Source: Cryptobacteroides sp934698975
GTDB lineage: Bacteria; Bacteroidota; Bacteroidia; Bacteroidales; UBA932
Direction: 5' to 3'
Assembly: GCA_934698975.1 (NCBI GenBank)
Contig: CAKUVR010000010.1
Coordinates: 1 to 64,000 of the forward strand
Length of the DNA stretch: 64,000 nucleotides
Shown piece by piece: positions 1-9,668 of the stretch. The notes under the pieces were generated by a model. That model did not search any database, was not told the DNA's origin, and saw only the letters and a program-made list of their open reading frames with translations. Numbering within the stretch: position 1 is the stretch's first letter; every line of letters starts with the position of its first letter. The position numbers were made by a program, and so were the translations under genes.

Positions 1-150
1 GAAACATATTTGGATTATCTTAAACAAGCTTACCGTTCGCCTATCAAGATTATTCCGAAGGTGGAAGGAGGAGATATGGTTCATCAACGCGTTACCGTGT
101 ATGGCAACCCTCTCTACACCGTAGAAAATGCGTGGCGGACATCGCGCTGA
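1..150 (+). CDS. C-terminal end of an unrecognised gene (cut by window start)
   Basis: Frame 1 is open from the first base to a TGA at 148-150, giving 49 residues with ordinary composition that end in AWRTSR. Only the tail is present, so no family can be assigned. The last codons overlap a 35-bp sequence repeated exactly at 5583-5617, where it is not in an obvious intact gene. The repeat may be part of a gene tail that was copied or moved. No function can be inferred. Confidence 0.45.
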   Translation, partial: ETYLDYLKQAYRSPIKIIPKVEGGDMVHQRVTVYGNPLYTVENAWRTSR

Positions 151-240
151 AAATGAGGAACTTGACGGGTCGTCTTTAGCAAGGTTGTACCGAAGATGGC
201 TACTTAACTTGTTGTTTGTCAATTGCTTGGCTGCCACTGA
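130..240 (+). repeat. Direct repeat copy A (partner at 5583)
   Basis: The first 35 bases (130-164) are identical to 5583-5617. After a diverged middle, similarity resumes (CTTAACTTGTTGTTTG here, CTTAACTTATTGTTTG there) and runs about 110 bases in total. Both copies lie on the plus strand and bracket about 5.4 kb of accessory ATPase genes. They could be remnants of a duplicated gene tail or the edges of an inserted segment. Confidence 0.6.
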
Positions 241-292
241 CTGATAATAAATGATGGCTCTCTTTCCGAGGGTCGCAGACGAGACTCGGCAT

Positions 293-1600
293 CTACTCGA
301 GAATCTTCCATTGGCCTCCGTATGTCTGCGGTCCTATGCGGACAATTTTGCCCATTTTCTTTAATTGTGTAATATTCTTTTTTATCGTATCGGGTGATTT
401 CGATAGAATCTTTGCCAACTGTTCACGGGTGATTCCAGGATTTTTCCTTATTTGCTCCAGAACAGCCTCGATCGTAGTTTGGGTACTGGTTTGGGTACTG
501 GTTTGGGTACCCTTATATGAAGGCCTCTTGAAACAAACAGTCACGAATCCTTTTCCATTCGTATATGTTGGCTCTTCCACACCCGCCTCTCTACAGCTGT
601 CAGCTATCCTGCGAATACCAGAACCCCAATTCTCCAGATAGGTCATCTTGTATAGCGCTTGAGCGATTATCGGATTGTACGGGAATGAATCGTGAGACTG
701 AAGTATCGTTTCCGGTGACAACTCGTGCGGAAGCCTTCCAGGGTTTTCTATCTCAACTCGGTCGTCGTAAATCGCCAATCCGGTGGATGTCCCACGATTT
801 TCGTAATCACGATGTGCCAGACTGTTTATAATGGCCTCGCGCAGAGCAACAATCGGTATCTCAAGCTTTTCTTCCCTTCTTAATCCCTCAATTTTTCCAC
901 TCAGGTTGAGGTGCTTGAAGCTGAATGCGATGGCAGCATCAAGAATGTCGAAGAAATTGCCGCTTACTTGCTGGTTGTCAATAAATTCATTCTTGTTGGT
1001 ACCGGCAAATCGGGCAAGCCTGATTTTCAACTGGGTGTAGTAATGCGTTTCTTTTGCGAACAATACGACTGCAGCATTATTCGGTCTGCCGCTTTCTATC
1101 AGCTTAAGTTTGTTGAGAACATTTATCTGCGGCTCGTTCAATGCACTGGAGTTCAAACGGCCACCATTAACACCAGCTCGAATTCCATCACTGATTCTGT
1201 TTTCATCAAGGTCGGACAACTCAACACCTACAGCACCCTGTAATTCCCAAAAGAAATTCATTGGTTTGTAGGCCTTCAACCGGCTTTCAAATATATCGCG
1301 AGACATTACTCGTGTAGTGCTCTCGGCTCTTAGGTAAGGCCTGCTGTCGTATGTGAATGGTCTGTCACCCAAGTTCCATCTGTCAAAATGCAGGACAATC
1401 AGCTGTTTTCCATTTGCTTCGGGGACATCAACATATTCCGGTTTGATGTCGATTGTGGGTTCTATGCCGGACAGAGCCTGAGCTATTTCCCTCCTTGTGG
1501 CATCCGTGACATCCTGCCCTAAGATTTTGAGAGAAGCCGGAGCAATCCCGAAGATAATGAAGCCACCGTCGGTGTTGAGGAATGCACAAGCCGTGCGCAT
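293..1600 (-). CDS. AlbA_2 (Schlafen-like) ATP-binding protein, probably 5'-truncated
   Basis: The 435-residue product starts inside what is normally the AlbA_2 domain: it opens at CAFLNTDGGFIIFGI, whereas family members have about 30-40 residues before this, including the conserved EFK strand. The middle contains the histidine-kinase-like ATPase signature (REAIINSLAHRDY, then ENPGRLP and ENWGSGIRRI). The C-terminus is a winged helix (TREQLAKILSKSPDTIKKNI). A linker of threonine, glutamine and serine is encoded by a 12-bp tandem repeat at 478-513. A TGA lies just upstream in frame, and another frame carries GYGSDGEIM next to the start, so a frameshift near 1600 is possible. The family is widespread in Bacteroidota accessory DNA as regulators or defence-linked proteins. 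The family call is firm; whether this copy works is doubtful. Confidence 0.7.
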   Translation of the reverse strand: MRTACAFLNTDGGFIIFGIAPASLKILGQDVTDATRREIAQALSGIEPTIDIKPEYVDVPEANGKQLIVLHFDRWNLGDRPFTYDSRPYLRAESTTRVMSRDIFESRLKAYKPMNFFWELQGAVGVELSDLDENRISDGIRAGVNGGRLNSSALNEPQINVLNKLKLIESGRPNNAAVVLFAKETHYYTQLKIRLARFAGTNKNEFIDNQQVSGNFFDILDAAIAFSFKHLNLSGKIEGLRREEKLEIPIVALREAIINSLAHRDYENRGTSTGLAIYDDRVEIENPGRLPHELSPETILQSHDSFPYNPIIAQALYKMTYLENWGSGIRRIADSCREAGVEEPTYTNGKGFVTVCFKRPSYKGTQTSTQTSTQTTIEAVLEQIRKNPGITREQLAKILSKSPDTIKKNITQLKKMGKIVRIGPQTYGGQWKILE

Positions 1601-1661
1601 TGCATAATTTCACCATCGGAACCATAGCCGCTATCGAGGCGGCTTTGGGACGATCCGGACT

Positions 1662-1713
1662 TTTCCTGTTTTTTAGGAAAGAACCGATTGTTTGTTTCCT
1701 AAAAAACAGGAAA
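1662..1713. promoter_or_regulatory. Perfect 19-bp inverted repeat between divergent genes
   Basis: TTTCCTGTTTTTTAGGAAA at 1662-1680 is matched by its exact reverse complement at 1695-1713, with a 14-base spacer. Each arm is itself a partial palindrome (TTTCCT...AGGAAA), so the element looks like two facing copies of one operator. It lies 29 bases before the ATPase start at 1743 and about 60 bases before the divergent gene ending at 1600. Autoregulation of one or both genes is my inference. Confidence 0.6.
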
Positions 1714-1742
1714 TGACTATATTTGTTGAAAAATGAATCGCT

Positions 1743-3032
1743 ATGTTGCAGCAAACATTTCAATCACTGATCGCTTTGCATCAGGAAGAGTTTCCCTATG
1801 ATCTGATAGAGAGGGAAACAGTTTTGCCTTTAGACAGCAAGAACATCATTACGGTCACGGGCGTGAGAAGGTGTGGGAAATCCTCTCAATTAAAACTGGT
1901 TATCAATCGGCTGTTGAAAGCAGGTGTTGCGAAGGAAAGGATTATCTACATCGGATTTGACGATGAACGTCTGGCAATGATGTCAACGGGGGACTTTGAT
2001 GATATTCTTAATGCATACAGAGAAATGTATCCCGGTCAGTCGTTGAAGGATGTTTATATGTTCTTTGATGAGATTCAGTTGATTGATGGATGGGAACTAT
2101 TCATTCTTAGAGTCTATAAGAACTATTGTCAGAATATTTTCATTACAGGAAGTACCGCCAAGATGCTGTCGGGAGAGATGGCATCCGCACTTCGTGGGTA
2201 TCCGGATGAGTACAAACAGCAAGTCCTTTCCTTTACGGAATACCTTAAATTCAAAAACATAGAGGCGAACAGGTTTTCGGAAGATGGTACCGCTGTGCTC
2301 AAGAGTGCTTTCAGGCAGTATTGTCAGGAAGGAGGCTACCCGAAGGCTGCGTTGACAGATGGAAAGAGTGAGAAGATCAAATTGCTTCAGTCGTATTTCA
2401 ATACTATGTTGTTCCGGGATTTGATGGAGCATTACAAGATCAAGTCTCCAGCCTCTGTTGTGAGATATTTCCTGAAGCGTGTTATGGAGAATCTGACTAA
2501 GCCGACCAGTGTACATAATATCTTCAATGAACTGAAATCCATTGGGATGAAGGTAAGCAAGGATTATCTCTATGAATGGATAGATGATGCTTGTCAGATA
2601 TTTATGTTTTACAAGGTGCCCAAGTACACGAGGTCTTTGGTGAAGGGAACCTCTCTCCCCTCGAAATATTATATAGCCGATATTGGAATGAGGAATGCAG
2701 TCCTTTTGCCTCAGAGTTTGGATGAAGGGAAAGCGTTGGAAAACATAGTTTTCCACAATATTAATTCAACCTTGGGAGAAGAAGATCAGATATTTTTCTT
2801 CTGTGAAGAGGCTGAGTGCGATTTCGTTGTTGTCCGTTCCGGCAATGTCGCAGAACTGATTCAGGTCTGCTGGCGTCTGGATAAAGATAACCAAGAAAGG
2901 GAATTCGAGGGACTTGTGGCAGCGTCCCGTTTTACAAAGTGTTCCAACTGTCGCTTGGTGACGTTTGACCAGGAGGGTGCATACAATTACAAGGGGCTGG
3001 ACATCAAGATTGATCAAATATGGAAAGGATAG
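1743..3032 (+). CDS. AAA_14-family ATPase with DUF4143 C-terminal domain
   Basis: The 429-residue product has a P-loop GVRRCGKSSQ (residues 40-49), a Walker B MFFDEIQLI (D110, E111) and a sensor-like stretch ITGSTAKML. The C-terminal half matches the DUF4143 pattern, a degenerate PD-(D/E)XK-like fold in which this family ends (KALENIVFHNI, then ECDFVVV). Length fits the family, usually 380-450 residues. It starts at ATG 1743, just after a large inverted repeat that could be its operator. These ATPases are very common and multicopy in Bacteroidales, and their biological role is unsettled. The gene seems intact and independent of its neighbours. Confidence 0.85.
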   Translation: MLQQTFQSLIALHQEEFPYDLIERETVLPLDSKNIITVTGVRRCGKSSQLKLVINRLLKAGVAKERIIYIGFDDERLAMMSTGDFDDILNAYREMYPGQSLKDVYMFFDEIQLIDGWELFILRVYKNYCQNIFITGSTAKMLSGEMASALRGYPDEYKQQVLSFTEYLKFKNIEANRFSEDGTAVLKSAFRQYCQEGGYPKAALTDGKSEKIKLLQSYFNTMLFRDLMEHYKIKSPASVVRYFLKRVMENLTKPTSVHNIFNELKSIGMKVSKDYLYEWIDDACQIFMFYKVPKYTRSLVKGTSLPSKYYIADIGMRNAVLLPQSLDEGKALENIVFHNINSTLGEEDQIFFFCEEAECDFVVVRSGNVAELIQVCWRLDKDNQEREFEGLVAASRFTKCSNCRLVTFDQEGAYNYKGLDIKIDQIWKG

Positions 3033-3061
3033 ATACGGCGTGGGGATTTGTTGTGGTGTAT

Positions 3062-3688
3062 TTATTTCTCTCCGTGCTGTAGCCGGAAAAATTCTTTCTG
3101 CCGCTCGATTTCTGTATGGTGGTGGTCTTGAGGTCTATGAGCACAAATGATTTGAGGATGTAGTTGTAGAATACGAGGTCTATGAAGTAGTCTTTCTTTT
3201 CTGTGCGAATGAGTTTTTGGCGAGCCACGAACGAGAAGCCTCTCGTAGTATTGAGATGCGATGTTGCGGTCAAGTGTACGATAGCTCCACATTTGCTTGG
3301 AGGCTTCTTTCAGATACCAAGCACGGGCTTCCGGATTTGTGACGCTGAGAAGCCGTTTGAAATGCGACCACGTCAATATTCCCCACAGTGTGGGGAGTTT
3401 TTCCGGGAAGGCGAGATAGAATTGTCGGAAATAATATAATGAATTGACGGAGAATCCTTTGCCATACTCTTTTGTAAGGTCAGCCGACAGCGATTTTATC
3501 AGTTGCGTTCCATAGTCAGCTCGATTATTTCCCCGCTGCTCCTGCTCGACTATGCGCTTGCCTATCAGTCAATACGCTTCGACCATAGCCGAATTGATGG
3601 CTGAATATGCCTTCTGACGGGCTACGTCAACTATGTTACGGATTTCAGTCAGAAAGTTCTTATCGTATATGTTCTGAATCTCGTTCAT
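3062..3688 (-). pseudogene. DUF1016 (YhcG-type PDDEXK nuclease) pseudogene
   Basis: Reading from ATG at 3688, the frame gives a DUF1016 N-terminal domain (MNEIQNIYDKNFLTEIRNIV, later GKGFSVNSLYYFRQF and LTWSHFKRLLSV). It is broken by an in-frame TGA where the family has tryptophan (EAY-stop-LIGKRIVEQE). After YYERLL the sequence jumps, out of frame, into the nuclease domain (RGFSFVARQKLIRTEK, DYFIDLVFYNY), skipping roughly 55 residues normally found between the domains. The nuclease domain then stops after DLKTT, lacking its last 60 or so residues. Three independent lesions make this a dead gene. Confidence 0.85.
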
Positions 3689-3860
3689 ACTTGTCAGCGA
3701 TTTGAAGGCAAATTTAACAAAGTAGAATCTGTTCTGGAATTACTATCTATAACCATCGCACTTGATTGCGTTTTTTTGCTGCGGGCTGCCCATGGGGGCA
3801 GTGACGATTCAAACTGGGCCGGTCTTGTCCGGTTCGTGATGCTGTCCTCATCCTTGAGGA

Positions 3861-5429
3861 TTAGATGCTGCGCATCACTTTCCAGTCCAAGGTGTTCACG
3901 CCTTCTTTCACGGAAAAGCTCATGCCCACCTTCACGACTTCCTTTCCCTTCATCTTGAAAGCGTCAGCGTAGTGTTTCTCCTCTATCTGATTCAGAGCAT
4001 CTTCCGCGCTCCCGCCAAACTTCAGTTCCATCACATAGACTGTGTTCGAGGTCTCCAATGTGATGTCAATCCGACCGTTGGCCGTGTGCTGTTCCACTTG
4101 TATGTTGTAGTCTGTCAGCAAGGCGAAGATTATGTAGAGCATCTGTTGGTAATGCCCTTCGAAGTGGGTGTTGTCGCAATATGGCACGGTCTCCAAAAAG
4201 TCGCTCAAAAGCCGCATGGCTCCATCCGCGTCCTTGTCATTGAGACAAGCTGAAATGTCAGCAATGATAACCCTTCCCGTGTCCACCTCCGAGTCCAGAT
4301 AGCCCGGCAGCAGACTGTCAAACAGCCCCACCCTGATCTCATTGTTCGGAATGTCTAGAGTATAGACATCAAGCCTTTTGTCATAGTCTTTGATGGTGAG
4401 GTAGCCGCTTTGATAAAGCAACGGGACCAACGAGGTCATACTCTCAGTCGCCACATCGAAAGTGGCCTTCTTCGCCCTGACTTTTCCCAGTTGTGACGGC
4501 TTCACACCAAATTCTCTCATCTTGTGGATGAGGTAGGTAGGAGTTCCGGAACCGAACCAGTAGGAGTCAACTTTCCGTTTGGCGAAACAATTAAGCAGAC
4601 TATAAGGATTGAACACATCAGGCGAAGGCCAGCAGAAATGATATCCGTCATAGTTGTCCTTCAATTCCTCTATGGTTTTTTCCTTGCTGAAACCTAATTC
4701 ATGAGATAAATCCTCTATGTCTGCGTCCATCCGGCCAAGCAATTCATCTTCGGTGATCCCGCAGATGCCGGCATAAGGCTCGTCCATGCTAACATTAGAG
4801 ATGTTGTTCAGCTCGCTGAATATGCTAAGCTGCGAAAACTTGGTGATTCCCGTCAGGAAAACGAAGCGGAGCATCGGCTCGCAATCCTTAAGAGGAGAGT
4901 AGAAGTTGCGCATCGTGTTCCGCAAGACATCAAGGGTTTTCCTTTCGTGGGCCACGTCAAGCAAAGGTGCGTCATATTCATCGATTAGCACGACAACCTG
5001 TCGGCCGGTCTTCTTGTGTACGGTCTTTATCAAGTTGAAGAGCCGAACGTTCGGGTCGGGGGAGTCGCATTCGACACCGAAACGAGTCTCATTGTCGTTC
5101 AGTATAAAAAGCAGATAGCGCTCCAGTTGGTCTTTCTCCATGTGCTTGCCTCCGGCCAGGCTGAAGTGCAGCACAGGATACGCCTCCCACTCCGTCTCCA
5201 GATTCTCAATGGCAAGCCCCTTGAAGAGTTCCTTCCTTCCCTCGAAGTAACTCCGGATTGTTGACACCAGCAGCGACTTGCCGAAACGGCGCGGGCGGCT
5301 CAGAAAGAAAAACTTCCCGTCTGCGTGCGCCAAGTGATAGACGTACTCAGTCTTGTCGATGTAGAGGTTGTCGAGCCTACGGATTTCCTCAAAAGTCTGT
5401 ATCCCGATAGGATATAATTTCCTTGCCAT
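3861..5429 (-). CDS. AAA-ATPase-like protein with PDDEXK_9 nuclease-like domain
   Basis: The protein, 522 residues from MARKLYPIG, opens with the family hallmark (GIQTFEEIRR, YIDKTEYVYHL). It carries a P-loop SRPRRFGKSLL (K51) and a Walker B VVLIDEYDAPLL. The C-terminal PDDEXK_9 region shows DYNIQVEQHTANGRIDI and VYVMELKFGGSAEDAL, with the expected D...ExK core. A longer open frame reaches 5468, but the MARK start matches the family. This group is multicopy in Bacteroidales. Possible roles are nuclease or toxin-like activity; the function is not settled. It stands alone on the minus strand. Confidence 0.85.
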   Translation of the reverse strand: MARKLYPIGIQTFEEIRRLDNLYIDKTEYVYHLAHADGKFFFLSRPRRFGKSLLVSTIRSYFEGRKELFKGLAIENLETEWEAYPVLHFSLAGGKHMEKDQLERYLLFILNDNETRFGVECDSPDPNVRLFNLIKTVHKKTGRQVVVLIDEYDAPLLDVAHERKTLDVLRNTMRNFYSPLKDCEPMLRFVFLTGITKFSQLSIFSELNNISNVSMDEPYAGICGITEDELLGRMDADIEDLSHELGFSKEKTIEELKDNYDGYHFCWPSPDVFNPYSLLNCFAKRKVDSYWFGSGTPTYLIHKMREFGVKPSQLGKVRAKKATFDVATESMTSLVPLLYQSGYLTIKDYDKRLDVYTLDIPNNEIRVGLFDSLLPGYLDSEVDTGRVIIADISACLNDKDADGAMRLLSDFLETVPYCDNTHFEGHYQQMLYIIFALLTDYNIQVEQHTANGRIDITLETSNTVYVMELKFGGSAEDALNQIEEKHYADAFKMKGKEVVKVGMSFSVKEGVNTLDWKVMRSI

Positions 5430-5582
5430 AACCGTCACCTTTTGATTACTTTCGTAAAAATATAACAAATAATTGAATCCGTCAAATTCCTCTCACCACG
5501 AAGGAAATACAAAGAATATCCAAAGGAAGTCGATGGTTGGCGCTCCGGTGGAATTCATGGAAATATTCAAATCTCGGAAAGA

Positions 5583-5697
5583 GCGTGGCGGACATCGCGC
5601 TGAAAATGAGGAACTTGGCTGATTGCCTTTGGTGGGATTGCACCCTAGGTGATTGCTTAACTTATTGTTTGCTAATTACTTGGTTGCCACGAACAGT
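5583..5697 (+). repeat. Direct repeat copy B (partner at 130)
   Basis: Bases 5583-5617 equal 130-164 exactly, and weaker similarity continues to about 5697. The surrounding 5469-5822 gap holds no convincing gene. The short plus-strand frame through the repeat has low-complexity, cysteine- and tryptophan-rich composition that does not look coding. Confidence 0.6.
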
Positions 5698-5822
5698 CAA
5701 TCGGTTTTTGTTGACGGGCAATGCGGAGAAGGTAAAAGGAGAGATTTCCTCTCCTTTTGACGATCATTCAAATATTTTCGCTGGATTAGCAGGTTCTTCT
5801 TTGTTTCATTCCAGAATATCAG

Positions 5823-7328
5823 TTATTTGGAGTGGATCACTGTGAGCAGGTTTTTCGCCGCCTTGCGAAGTGATTTCTCCAGCCTTAGATTGAAAGTGGA
5901 ACCCCTTCCGCCTTCGGCCCTGATCTTTGACGAGGCGAGTTTCTCCAGAGTGGCGTTGTCGTAGAGGTATGCCCAGCCCCTCAGTTCGGCGTCATCCTCG
6001 TCAGCGGACACAACTTCTATCACTATTGAATATTTCGCATCCTTGTTGTCAAAAGTCAAATCACTTTGCATTGAGTTCAAGTTGCTGATCATCGATGCCT
6101 CATAAGCTGAAATCTCTGCTCTGGAACCTCCCTCGTCAAGGTATCTGGAAACCATCGGAGCCAAAGCCAAGGAGAAGCCAACTTTGCTGGCATCCTTGAT
6201 CGGAGCCCAGGAACCGCTTTCTTTATTTTCTAGGTCGCTGAATCGGAAAACGAAATCCTGCCCGTTCACGGGGATTACCACTTCTGCCTCTTCGCTTGAG
6301 TTGTTGTCAAAAAGGACAAAGCCCGAAAGATAAAACCCTGGATTAAGGTCATCCGCGACCAGATAATTGTCTGACAGTACGGACATTTCTTCGGCCAAGG
6401 CATTCTCATAGGATTGGACGTTCTGATTGGCGATCTGTTGTGCGTATAATGCATTGGCGTTGCTGTATTGACTGGTGACGGCCACGGTCCCATTGTTGGT
6501 GGCTGTGACGGCAGAACTGCTGCCTGCATAGCCAGCGGCCACACCTTGGGCCACAGCGTACCAAAAACCTTTGGACCGATGCCGCCTGTCTATCTTGTTT
6601 TTGAATTCATTCCCTGAGACACTTCTGACGGATGTCCGTTTGCCGTTCTTGTCATTCTGGTACATCTTGACAACCGCCGGATCGAAGTCTATTGTCTCCA
6701 TAGAACCGTTGCCAATGAATATGTCCAAGCGATAGTACTTCCCATATTCCCTGATGGGGTGGAGCTGCGCGGCGACACTGAAGCTTCCGTCTGAATATGA
6801 CTGCCACAGCTGGCCGCCCGACAGGACATTATAGCGGTCGGATTCCTGTAAAGCCTTATGGTAAGGATTTCCGTTGTCGTCCACACGGGACATATTCCCC
6901 TTGCTGTCATATAGACATCCCCATTCCTCAGTCGGGACACCGTCCTCGTACGTCCTCTCGTAACGTCCTCCATCCTCGTGGTATTCGGTGTAGAGCCCGT
7001 TTAGCTTTCCGTTCACGTACTGGCATTCAATCTGAAGATTCCCGTTTTTGTAGTACTGCTTGATGTTGCCCTCGATCACAAATGAGCCATCACCGTTGAT
7101 GTCCACCACTTTTCCCCCGGTCCGGAATTTCTCTCCCGAGCAATAGTAATCCCTGAACATCTTGGGGAAAGAGTTCCCGGACTCGATGATCCGGTAGTAG
7201 TCAGCGAATTCCTTCACTTTGACAATCTGACCGTCACCGTCGTAGTAGATTGTCTCGACATTCTGGGCTTTGGCCGCCATCATTGAGATGACCGCTCCAA
7301 TGACACAAAGAATAACTGTTCTTTTCAT
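5823..7328 (-). CDS. Secreted MORN-repeat protein
   Basis: The protein has 501 residues from MKRTVILC. It starts with a clear signal peptide (basic start, hydrophobic core VIGAVISMMAA, cleavage near AKAQN). Residues about 75-130 hold MORN-type repeats (GNIKQYYKNGNLQIECQYVN, GKLNGLYTEYHEDGGRYERT), a motif that usually forms an extended beta sheet for protein or lipid contacts. The remainder is unrecognised, with a glycine/alanine/asparagine-rich segment in the middle and a beta-rich C-terminal half. It is divergent from the CHAT protease gene at 7449 with about 120 bases between starts. Shared control and export suggest a partner or substrate of the proteases; this is inference. Confidence 0.6.
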   Translation of the reverse strand: MKRTVILCVIGAVISMMAAKAQNVETIYYDGDGQIVKVKEFADYYRIIESGNSFPKMFRDYYCSGEKFRTGGKVVDINGDGSFVIEGNIKQYYKNGNLQIECQYVNGKLNGLYTEYHEDGGRYERTYEDGVPTEEWGCLYDSKGNMSRVDDNGNPYHKALQESDRYNVLSGGQLWQSYSDGSFSVAAQLHPIREYGKYYRLDIFIGNGSMETIDFDPAVVKMYQNDKNGKRTSVRSVSGNEFKNKIDRRHRSKGFWYAVAQGVAAGYAGSSSAVTATNNGTVAVTSQYSNANALYAQQIANQNVQSYENALAEEMSVLSDNYLVADDLNPGFYLSGFVLFDNNSSEEAEVVIPVNGQDFVFRFSDLENKESGSWAPIKDASKVGFSLALAPMVSRYLDEGGSRAEISAYEASMISNLNSMQSDLTFDNKDAKYSIVIEVVSADEDDAELRGWAYLYDNATLEKLASSKIRAEGGRGSTFNLRLEKSLRKAAKNLLTVIHSK

Positions 7329-7448
7329 TCCTGAGTTCTTTTGATTAAACAAACTTTTATGATTAATGTCGGATTTTCCGATCGGTAAACCGGAATTTTT
7401 GAAATATTGCCTAATTTTGCGGATAATGTGTGAAATGAAACACCTGTT

Positions 7449-9659
7449 ATGAGAAAACTTTTGTACATATTCATTGCTTTGATAGTGGCATCATGGACGG
7501 CCACGGGGCAGTCAAATATGACGTACCATGAGTTCGGGGAATTATACCGCACCGAAGGATTGTTGAGTGACATCGACTCTCTGCTCGGAACGACCAAACA
7601 GATATGTTCATTCAGATTCGATGACGCTCCGCCTGCCGTGGCGGCATATCTTGAACGGTTGGATAATAAATCAAGCGCTCCGGAAAAGGAGGAGGTAAGA
7701 GAAATTATTCCATTGATGTTGGATTATGTCAAAGGGCTTGAGAGTGGGCACCCTCACTCGGATAAGACTATGATCGTTCAGGCCGAATTGGGTTACATTG
7801 GATTCACGATAGGGGTTGATAGTCTGGCCAGATATAGCATTAAGGCTAACAAGAATGCCTCCGGTGCCGGGAAGAGTGTCTTGTTGTCTTTATATTATTC
7901 ATTGGATGAACGTAGATATGCCAGAAACCCATACGTGATTTTTGGAGATGCTATGATTCAGGCCGGAATGCCAGGCTATGCACTGGTGTTCTATAGTCAG
8001 GCGTTTCCTCTTGATATTTACAGCAAGAAATATCTTGATGACACGACTCCTGAAAGCATATACCATAAAATCAGATCCTCTTACAGCCAGGTCGCCTATA
8101 AATCAATGCCGTCCTATCCGCTGCAGATGTGGCGGTTGGCCAAGGCTGCGAAAATGATCGGAGATCCTCTCTATGCTGACTACCTAAAGGAGGCGTTCCG
8201 GGGCGTCGTGGAGCGGGTCATCAATGCTTATGACGCTATGAATTCAGAACGTCAGGCTTGGCTGATGGAACTTTACGGCCAGATGTTCCCGATGCTGTAC
8301 GCCAATCCGGATCCCGCGTGGGCTTATGATGCCGCATTGTTCATCAAGGGCTTCACCAACACGATCACATCGGACAAATTTCCCGGACATGATTCAGCAG
8401 CGGAGTCTGCGCGGTTTGATAGACCCCCAGTGTATCATGATGGGCATCTGATGGTCTCGCGAACATATTCAGATGTTGTGAATGCTCTTGGAAAAGGAGA
8501 ATATGCCATCGAGTTCCTTAGGGTGGAACCTGTTGGCGGCAAGGTGGCTGAATATGACGCCTTGCTTCTGTCTCATTCTTCCAGCAAACCATTGAGGGTT
8601 CACCTTTGCGGAGAGGATGAGCTTAAGGCAGCGTTGGAGATACCTCAGTCAAATCTGTACGGCATTGAATCCAAAACCTTGTTCAATCTGGTCTGGCGAC
8701 CTCTGCTTCAGCATATTCCCAAAGGAAGTTTCATAACATATTCACCGGACGGGCTTTTGAATATGTTCGCTTTGGATCTGGCCAGCGATGGGAAAAGGAG
8801 GGTCGCAATGACATATTCCACCCATAGGGTATCTTCCACCAGAGAAGTTTGCAGGAATCCGACTCCTGACAAAAATCATGACGCTGTCCTGTACGGTGGT
8901 TTGCAGTACGAGATGACTGAGTCGGAAATGTTGGAGCGTAGCACCCGATTTCGGGAGAGTCCTCGTACTCTGCTTAGGGGCCTGGAAGGCATCGACAGGA
9001 GTGGCTGGGCCGCTCTCCCTGGCAGTGGAAAGGAGGTTGAAGAGGTGGCCGCCATCCTTTCATCCTATGACCATCAGGTCAGGACTCTGGAAGGGATGGA
9101 GGGAACCGAAGAATCGTTCAAGAGTTTGTCCGGCAGCTCTCCGATGATTCTGCATCTTGCCACCCACGGGTTCTACTACGCCAAGGGACACGAGGGTGAC
9201 AACTGGTACTATGAGCGGCTTCTCTTGCAGGGAAGCAAATTCGGCCCGTTGGTCAGAAGCGGTCTTGTGCTTGCCGGTGGTCAGAGGGCATGGCTTGGGA
9301 AGCCGGTCCCGGATAATGTTGAGGATGGAATACTACTCGCTGAGGAGATTGCGGACCTCGACCTGAGTGGCACGAAGCTTCTGACTCTTTCGGCTTGCGA
9401 GACCGCACTCGGTGATGTCACTCCTGAGGGAGTCGCTGGCCTTCAGGCCGCGTTCAAGAGAGCTGGAGTCGGCACGATTCTGGTCAGCCTTTGGAAAGTG
9501 GATGATGATGCCACGCGTGAGTTTATGACAGTTTTCTACCGGAGTCTGGGCGAGACAAGGTACTATCAGGATGCCATTCAAGCCGCACGTCACCAGATGC
9601 AGTCCTCCTCCAAATATTCAAACCCGTATTATTGGGCCGGGTTTGTCCTTGTGGATTGA
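7449..9659 (+). CDS. Exported CHAT-domain protease-like protein
   Basis: The 736-residue product has a signal peptide (MRKLLYIFIALIVASWTATG), a helical region that may be TPR-like, and a C-terminal CHAT domain (caspase-HetF-associated with TPRs). The likely catalytic pair is visible: histidine 573 in LHLATHGFY and cysteine 650 in LTLSACETALG, followed by the usual GVAGLQAAFKRAGVGTIL and SLWKVDDDATREFM. Family members in other systems cut partner proteins, as in caspase-like CRISPR effectors. The gene ends at PYYWAGFVLVD, the normal CHAT terminus, so it seems complete. A TAATTTTG at 7412-7419 fits the Bacteroidota -7 box. The neighbouring caspase, sigma and anti-sigma genes suggest it works in a proteolytic signalling path. 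Confidence 0.85.
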   Translation: MRKLLYIFIALIVASWTATGQSNMTYHEFGELYRTEGLLSDIDSLLGTTKQICSFRFDDAPPAVAAYLERLDNKSSAPEKEEVREIIPLMLDYVKGLESGHPHSDKTMIVQAELGYIGFTIGVDSLARYSIKANKNASGAGKSVLLSLYYSLDERRYARNPYVIFGDAMIQAGMPGYALVFYSQAFPLDIYSKKYLDDTTPESIYHKIRSSYSQVAYKSMPSYPLQMWRLAKAAKMIGDPLYADYLKEAFRGVVERVINAYDAMNSERQAWLMELYGQMFPMLYANPDPAWAYDAALFIKGFTNTITSDKFPGHDSAAESARFDRPPVYHDGHLMVSRTYSDVVNALGKGEYAIEFLRVEPVGGKVAEYDALLLSHSSSKPLRVHLCGEDELKAALEIPQSNLYGIESKTLFNLVWRPLLQHIPKGSFITYSPDGLLNMFALDLASDGKRRVAMTYSTHRVSSTREVCRNPTPDKNHDAVLYGGLQYEMTESEMLERSTRFRESPRTLLRGLEGIDRSGWAALPGSGKEVEEVAAILSSYDHQVRTLEGMEGTEESFKSLSGSSPMILHLATHGFYYAKGHEGDNWYYERLLLQGSKFGPLVRSGLVLAGGQRAWLGKPVPDNVEDGILLAEEIADLDLSGTKLLTLSACETALGDVTPEGVAGLQAAFKRAGVGTILVSLWKVDDDATREFMTVFYRSLGETRYYQDAIQAARHQMQSSSKYSNPYYWAGFVLVD

Positions 9660-9668
9660 TAGACTTGA

